A stretch of 43,796 nt of DNA from Providencia burhodogranariea DSM 19968 (GTDB lineage Bacteria; Pseudomonadota; Gammaproteobacteria; Enterobacterales; Enterobacteriaceae). A program made the position numbers and the translations under genes. The stretch lies in the NCBI RefSeq assembly GCF_000314855.2, contig NZ_KB233226.1, positions 132,438 through 176,233 on the forward strand, written 5' to 3'. The notes below the pieces were generated by a model. It did no database searches, was not told the origin of the DNA, and saw only the letters and a list, made by a program, of their open reading frames with translations. This document shows, one piece after another, positions 40,143 through 43,796 of this stretch. How positions within the stretch are numbered: the stretch's first letter is position 1; each line of letters starts with the position of its first letter.

Positions 40143-41723
40143 ATGCGCCTATTCATTATCTTAATTTATTTTTTGCTGATCTCCGTAATACCCGCTTTAC
40201 TCAGTGGTGACATCAGCTTGTTGTCTAAGTTGGTCATAACACTAACGGGTGTATTGATCATGCTGCTCTGTGCGAGTGGATATAAAAGCCTGACCGGTAA
40301 AATTATCACCGTCCTTATCACTATAGTGTGGGCGCTCAATCTTTCAGTTTCTTTTTTCTTCTATCAAAAACACGACATTCGTTTCTCTTCTTCCATTGCT
40401 GAAACCTTTATTAATACTAACAGCAACGAAACAGTCGGAATGCTTTCATACAACAAATACTATGTTCTTTTTTATCTTGTTGTTTTTGCAGTTTATTTAT
40501 TAAGTATTCATCTGTGTGCTAAATACCTAAATAAAAAAGTGACATTAGTTAGTTTTATCTTATTTTGTTGCTACTTAGTGGCTATTCCCGTTTACTATTC
40601 TGCTCTGCTTTCAAAGCAAGATAGCGATCTACTTTTAGGGGAAAAATATCTCACACACACGCCGCTTTACAATGCATCTGCATTGGTAAGAAATTTATAT
40701 GAGAACCGAGGGATCAGAAAAATTTCGAGTCACAAGGTTGAGTATCAGTATGATAAGCAAGAAGCTGATGCCGACATTTATGTTCTGATCATTGGCGAAT
40801 CCGTCCGTCGAGATCACCTTAGTCTGTATGGCTATGAGCATGACACCACGCCAAATTTGAATCGTCGTAAACAACAAATGCTGGTATTTAATCAAGCTTA
40901 CTCACCCGCGCCTGTCACCATTTTGTCTGTGCCTGTATCGCTAGCCAATATTAATTTTGCGCAAATGCAGGATAAGGCCCACTATGCCGATAACATTATT
41001 GCCTTAGCTAACCATGCCGGGTTTGAAACTTACTGGCTAAGCAACCAAGGCAAAACAAATAAAAGTACCAGTGTTATTTCAACTATTGCCAGCATGGCAA
41101 AGCATAAAAAATGGAATGAGTTTGTTGGCTACGACGAAGAGTTGTTAGATTATTTCGATGATGCGATAAACACGAAGACGAAAAAGAAAAAGCTGATTGT
41201 ACTGCACACTTACGGCAGCCATGAGCCTTCTTGTAATCGTTTTCCTGAAGACCAATACCAGACATTCAGTGAGCAAGAAGATGATGATTGTTATGACAGC
41301 TCTATCGCCTATACCGACCAATTTATCGACAATATCCTGCAAAAGTTAGACGGAAAATCCGCCAGCGTCATGTATTTTGCAGATCATGCATTGCAAAGAC
41401 TAGACAGTGATAACGCTATTCATTACCACCATGGCGTCAATAGCCCAAGAAAAGAAGCTTACGAAATCCCGCTGTTTGTTTGGTATAGCCAAAATACTGC
41501 GAAGCCATCACTGAGTGAGCAGGCTCTCAATAGCCCCTATTCAACAGCTAACAATTACTGGTTAATGAGTGATTGGTTGGGGATACAACAACGCGCGACA
41601 AAATCGTGTTTGTCGCCATTAAGAAGCTGTTACAAACCACAAAAGGATATCAACATGATTGATGGCAATCGCACATTATTACATTTAAACGAACTACCAT
41701 CTGAGCAAGCATCGCCGCAATAA
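40143..41723 (+). CDS. Phosphoethanolamine transferase, OpgE/EptA superfamily
   Basis: This 526-residue inner-membrane enzyme has five N-terminal transmembrane helices (within residues 1-155) and a periplasmic sulfatase-fold domain. Active-site parts are the metal Glu219 in IIGESVRRDHLSLYGY, the probable catalytic Thr259 in APVTILSVPV, the AYTDQFID segment, Asp-His in YFADHALQR, and the HHHG region (written YHHGVNSPRKEAYEIP in sequence). Blocks such as WLSNQGK, LIVLHTYGSHEPSCNRFP and the total length are closest to E. coli OpgE (YbiP, 527 residues), which puts phosphoethanolamine on periplasmic glucans. Lipid A or core heptose as acceptor cannot be excluded. It stands alone after the gyrB terminator. 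Confidence 0.85.
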   Translation: MRLFIILIYFLLISVIPALLSGDISLLSKLVITLTGVLIMLLCASGYKSLTGKIITVLITIVWALNLSVSFFFYQKHDIRFSSSIAETFINTNSNETVGMLSYNKYYVLFYLVVFAVYLLSIHLCAKYLNKKVTLVSFILFCCYLVAIPVYYSALLSKQDSDLLLGEKYLTHTPLYNASALVRNLYENRGIRKISSHKVEYQYDKQEADADIYVLIIGESVRRDHLSLYGYEHDTTPNLNRRKQQMLVFNQAYSPAPVTILSVPVSLANINFAQMQDKAHYADNIIALANHAGFETYWLSNQGKTNKSTSVISTIASMAKHKKWNEFVGYDEELLDYFDDAINTKTKKKKLIVLHTYGSHEPSCNRFPEDQYQTFSEQEDDDCYDSSIAYTDQFIDNILQKLDGKSASVMYFADHALQRLDSDNAIHYHHGVNSPRKEAYEIPLFVWYSQNTAKPSLSEQALNSPYSTANNYWLMSDWLGIQQRATKSCLSPLRSCYKPQKDINMIDGNRTLLHLNELPSEQASPQ

Positions 41724-41788
41724 CCCTTATTTCTGAGGCTACTCACTGAGAGGCTAGGTTTACGGCACATCAACTAAAAGGGTAAAGC

Positions 41789-41818
41789 TATCCCATCACA
41801 GGATACGTTGATGGGATA
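41789..41818. terminator. Hairpin between transferase and higA genes
   Basis: A perfect ten-base-pair stem (TATCCCATCA/TGATGGGATA) with a ten-base loop lies between convergent genes, 65 bases after the transferase stop and ten bases past the end of higA. U-tracts are poor, so termination strength is uncertain. Confidence 0.5.
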
Positions 41819-41827
41819 TTCACAATT

Positions 41828-42112
41828 TCATTCAGCGTTTGCTAAGAGTGGTTTTATGATGGGACGTTCGGCTTGAGAGGCTATCCATAACTCATATTGA
41901 GTTTGCACTCCGAACCACATTTCAGCGCTAGTACCGAGTGCTGACTCTAAACGGAGAGCCATATCCGCAGAGATCCCACTATTACCATTAAGAATACGCG
42001 ATAACGTGGTACGCGTGACACCTAATGCTTTTGCTGCATCAGTAACAGAAATACCGTCTAGATATTCACGAAGAACCAATCCAGGATGTGCTGGGTTATG
42101 AATTCTATTCAT
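41828..42112 (-). CDS. higA: HigA-family antitoxin (orphan)
   Basis: This 94-residue XRE-type antitoxin begins [18 protein letters not shown], the standard opening of HigA/VapI proteins. The helix-turn-helix is at about residues 23-45 ([21 protein letters not shown]), and [17 protein letters not shown] is the family's conserved C-terminal helix. A further 19 codons are open upstream, but they overlap the end of the toxin remnant, and the ATG at 42112 has gaggt upstream and the family start. In a working locus the toxin gene higB lies just upstream; here only its last 27 codons remain. The antitoxin itself looks intact and may survive as a stand-alone repressor. Confidence 0.9.
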   Translation of the reverse strand: MNRIHNPAHPGLVLREYLDGISVTDAAKALGVTRTTLSRILNGNSGISADMALRLESALGTSAEMWFGVQTQYELWIASQAERPIIKPLLANAE

Positions 42113-42122
42113 AATAATTACC

Positions 42123-42206
42123 TCAGTGATAATCTTGATAATCAACGAGGATGGCGTCTTCATCCTCAAATTTAAATGTTAATCGCCAGTCAAAAAGCAA
42201 CTTATA
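42123..42206 (-). pseudogene. Truncated HigB toxin remnant
   Basis: On the minus strand, 27 codons follow an in-frame TAA (42207-42209) and end with the TGA at 42123-42125, ten bases before the higA start. They read [20 protein letters not shown] plus YH, a clear HigB/RelE-type C-terminus (compare the family's WRITFRF...VDYEDYH). The remaining two thirds of the toxin are absent, so no active mRNA interferase can be made. The spacing to higA is that of an intact higBA operon. Confidence 0.85.
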
Positions 42207-42273
42207 TTAATGCGCTTTCTATCAAGCTACAGAGATGAGGCAGGTGCAGTTAGAATATAAAAAAAGGAGAAAT

Positions 42274-42314
42274 ACTGCACCTTAACTTTTAATATCAATG
42301 AATTAAGATGCAGT
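42274..42314 (-). terminator. Probable asd terminator hairpin with an alternative partner
   Basis: On the minus strand, ACTGCATCTTAA (42314-42303) pairs with TTAAGGTGCAGT (42285-42274) with one wobble pair, and a T-rich run follows within about ten bases. A third copy of the motif (AGGTGCAGT at 42242-42250) could compete for the same middle arm, so two mutually exclusive hairpins are possible. Confidence 0.55.
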
Positions 42315-42336
42315 TACTCTTATTAATTTGGTAGGT

Positions 42337-43443
42337 TTATAGCAGGATATTCAGCATACGACGCAATGGCTCTGCCGCGCCCCACAGCAATTGGTCACCA
42401 ACAGTAAATGCAGACAGGTATTCAGGACCCATATTCAGTTTACGCAGACGACCTACTGGCGTACTTAATGTGCCCGTTACCGCTGCTGGAGTTAGTTCGC
42501 GCATGGTGATTTCACGGTCATTTGGTACGACTTTCACCCACTCATTATGAGACGCTAGCAGTTGTTCAATCTCATTAAGTGGAATATCTTTTTTCAGCTT
42601 TAAGGTGAATGCTTGGCTGTGGCAACGCAATGCGCCAACACGGACACACAAGCCATCAACTGGGATAATATTGTTGCCTGTGGCAAGAATTTTATTAGTC
42701 TCTGCTTGCCCTTTCCACTCTTCACGACTTTGGCCGTTTTCTAAGGCTTTATCAATCCATGGGATCAAACTACCCGCTAAAGGAACGCCAAATGCGTCCG
42801 TTGGCATTGTGCCGCTGCGGGTAAAGTCAGTGACTTTTTTCTCGATATCCAAAATAGCAGAAGCAGGGTTTTGCAGCTCTTTTACTACTTGCGTATGTAA
42901 TGCGCCCATCTGTACTAACAGTTCACGCATATTGCGAGCACCCGCGCCAGAGGCTGCTTGGTAAGTTGCGACAGATGCCCACTCAATTAAATTATTGGCA
43001 AACAAGCCACCGAGGGACATCAACATCAAACTCACCGTACAGTTACCGCCAACAAAGGTCTTAATGCCTTTATTTAATCCATCTTGGATATGTTGTTGGT
43101 TAACTGGGTCAAGAATAATGATCGCATCATCTTTCATGCGCAGTGAAGAAGCGGCATCAATCCAATAACCGTTCCAGCCAGACGCTCGCAGCTTAGGATA
43201 AATATCGTTGGTGTAATCACCGCCTTGGCAACTAATGATAATATCCAATGCTTTCAGCGCATCGATATCATTTGCATCTTGCAGTGTACCGCGATGACCA
43301 CCATAAGTAGGGGCTTCAGCACCATGCTGAGAGGTGGTAAAAAATACAGGATGAATTGCATTAAAGTCGCCTTCTTCTACCATTCTCTGCATCAATACTG
43401 AGCCGACCATGCCCCGCCAGCCGATAAAACCTACATTTTTCAT
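42337..43443 (-). CDS. asd: Aspartate-semialdehyde dehydrogenase
   Basis: This 368-residue NADPH enzyme reduces beta-aspartyl phosphate to aspartate semialdehyde, the branch point to lysine, diaminopimelate, threonine and methionine. The nucleotide-binding loop is GWRGMVGS (residues 8-15), the catalytic Cys135 lies in [10 protein letters not shown], and the substrate-binding histidine is in the [12 protein letters not shown] segment. Length and residue numbering match E. coli Asd. It seems to be transcribed alone, with a probable terminator at 42274-42314. The 353 bases upstream hold its promoter and then ERIC-like repeats. Confidence 0.97.
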   Translation of the reverse strand: MKNVGFIGWRGMVGSVLMQRMVEEGDFNAIHPVFFTTSQHGAEAPTYGGHRGTLQDANDIDALKALDIIISCQGGDYTNDIYPKLRASGWNGYWIDAASSLRMKDDAIIILDPVNQQHIQDGLNKGIKTFVGGNCTVSLMLMSLGGLFANNLIEWASVATYQAASGAGARNMRELLVQMGALHTQVVKELQNPASAILDIEKKVTDFTRSGTMPTDAFGVPLAGSLIPWIDKALENGQSREEWKGQAETNKILATGNNIIPVDGLCVRVGALRCHSQAFTLKLKKDIPLNEIEQLLASHNEWVKVVPNDREITMRELTPAAVTGTLSTPVGRLRKLNMGPEYLSAFTVGDQLLWGAAEPLRRMLNILL

Positions 43444-43627
43444 TATATTTACCCTGTCCGTTTAAAGTTTTAACTCCAATAAATTTCTAGATTCAGCTAT
43501 CAGCTTGCCTTTTCATTAACAGAAACTGGAAATTTATCGGGTACCTTAAAGCTGACAAAATATGAACCAGTGTGCAAGTGAATTTCATAACTAATTGTAC
43601 GCAAATTAGTAATAACGCTAATATTCC

Positions 43628-43743
43628 CGTCATACTTTGAGCCGCATCGTTGTTGACTGCGCTTAGCTACTCGAGTCACATACTTATGTATGCTCCTCGT
43701 GATAGCTTCACTTGCCGCCTAGATGCAACTCAAATTATTTAGG
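43628..43743 (-). repeat. ERIC-like intergenic repeat, copy 1
   Basis: An imperfect palindrome of about 116 bases whose two ends share TTGAG(C/T)(C/T)GCATC in inverted orientation. The centre, read on the minus strand, AGGAGCATACATAAGTATG then TGACTCGAG, corresponds to the core of enterobacterial ERIC/IRU elements (AGGAGCTTACATAAGTAAG then TGACTGGGG). The compensated changes keep the central stem, as expected for a structured element. Confidence 0.8.
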
Positions 43744-43752
43744 GAAATGCAC

Positions 43753-43796
43753 CGTCATACTTCGAGCTGCATCGTTGTTGACTGCACCCAGCTACC
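43753..43796 (-). repeat. ERIC-like repeat, copy 2, cut by window end
   Basis: The last 44 bases repeat the start of copy 1 (CGTCATACTT.GAGC.GCAT, then CGTTGTTGACTGC) with about five differences. The two copies lie in the same orientation nine bases apart. The rest of the element is beyond the window. Confidence 0.75.

Larger units (their letters stand above)
43444..43796. other. asd upstream region with repeats
   Basis: About 180 bases immediately upstream of asd should hold its promoter; I see no named operator. The remaining part is occupied by two ERIC-like repeats. No coding frame is supported. Confidence 0.5.

Overview
The window looks like the chromosome of a gammaproteobacterium of the order Enterobacterales, most likely Providencia or a close Morganellaceae relative. 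The evidence is the canonical rpmH-dnaA-dnaN-recF-gyrB block with proteins very close to E. coli in length and motifs, AT-rich intergenic DNA, a Proteus MR/P-like fimbrial operon, ERIC-family repeats and a complete selenocysteine/formate dehydrogenase-O system. The genus is inferred from the character of the proteins, not from a search.

Layout. 1-7317: the last codons of an unknown gene, coupled by ATGA to a small XRE-type regulator (MrpJ-like), then a seven-gene chaperone/usher fimbrial operon (major pilin, minor pilin, usher, chaperone, two minor pilins, two-domain tip adhesin). 7377-9666: convergent ugd and a UDP-glucuronate 4-epimerase gene, which together supply UDP-glucuronate and UDP-galacturonate for surface polysaccharide. 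9667-11379: a decayed stretch holding the remains of an ADP-ribosylglycohydrolase gene (YegU-like). 11380-13561: a two-domain molybdate-binding (Mop/TOBE) protein and a membrane phosphoglycerol-transferase-like enzyme. 13755-17969: fdhE-selA-selB. 18854-22175: fumC and a malic enzyme of malolactic-enzyme type. 22354-23007: a DUF1275 membrane protein. 23072-28882: fdoGHI, with an in-frame UGA selenocysteine codon and a bacterial SECIS hairpin, divergent from fdhD. 29018-32882: mnmE, yidC, yidD, rnpA and rpmH, all leftward. 33727-39761: dnaA, dnaN, recF and gyrB, all rightward. 40143-41723: an OpgE/EptA-type phosphoethanolamine transferase. 41828-42206: a HigA antitoxin whose HigB toxin survives only as a 27-codon stub. 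42337-43443: asd. 43628-43796: two ERIC-like repeats in tandem, the second cut by the window end.

How the genes fit together. Formate dehydrogenase-O needs selenocysteine (SelA, SelB and the SECIS), molybdenum cofactor with sulfur transfer (FdhD) and a maturation factor (FdhE). All of these except selC, selD and the cofactor genes lie within 18 kb, with a probable molybdate-binding protein at the edge. Between the two halves sits a fumC plus malolactic-like gene pair that could convert fumarate to malate and then to lactate or pyruvate.

No clearly new multi-gene system is evident. The most notable observations are the fumC/malolactic-type pair with a hexanucleotide repeat between its genes, the orphan HigA with its toxin stub, the decayed ADP-ribosylglycohydrolase, the ERIC-like elements (one in the dnaA leader), and the regulator/fimbria junction with no room for an invertible promoter.
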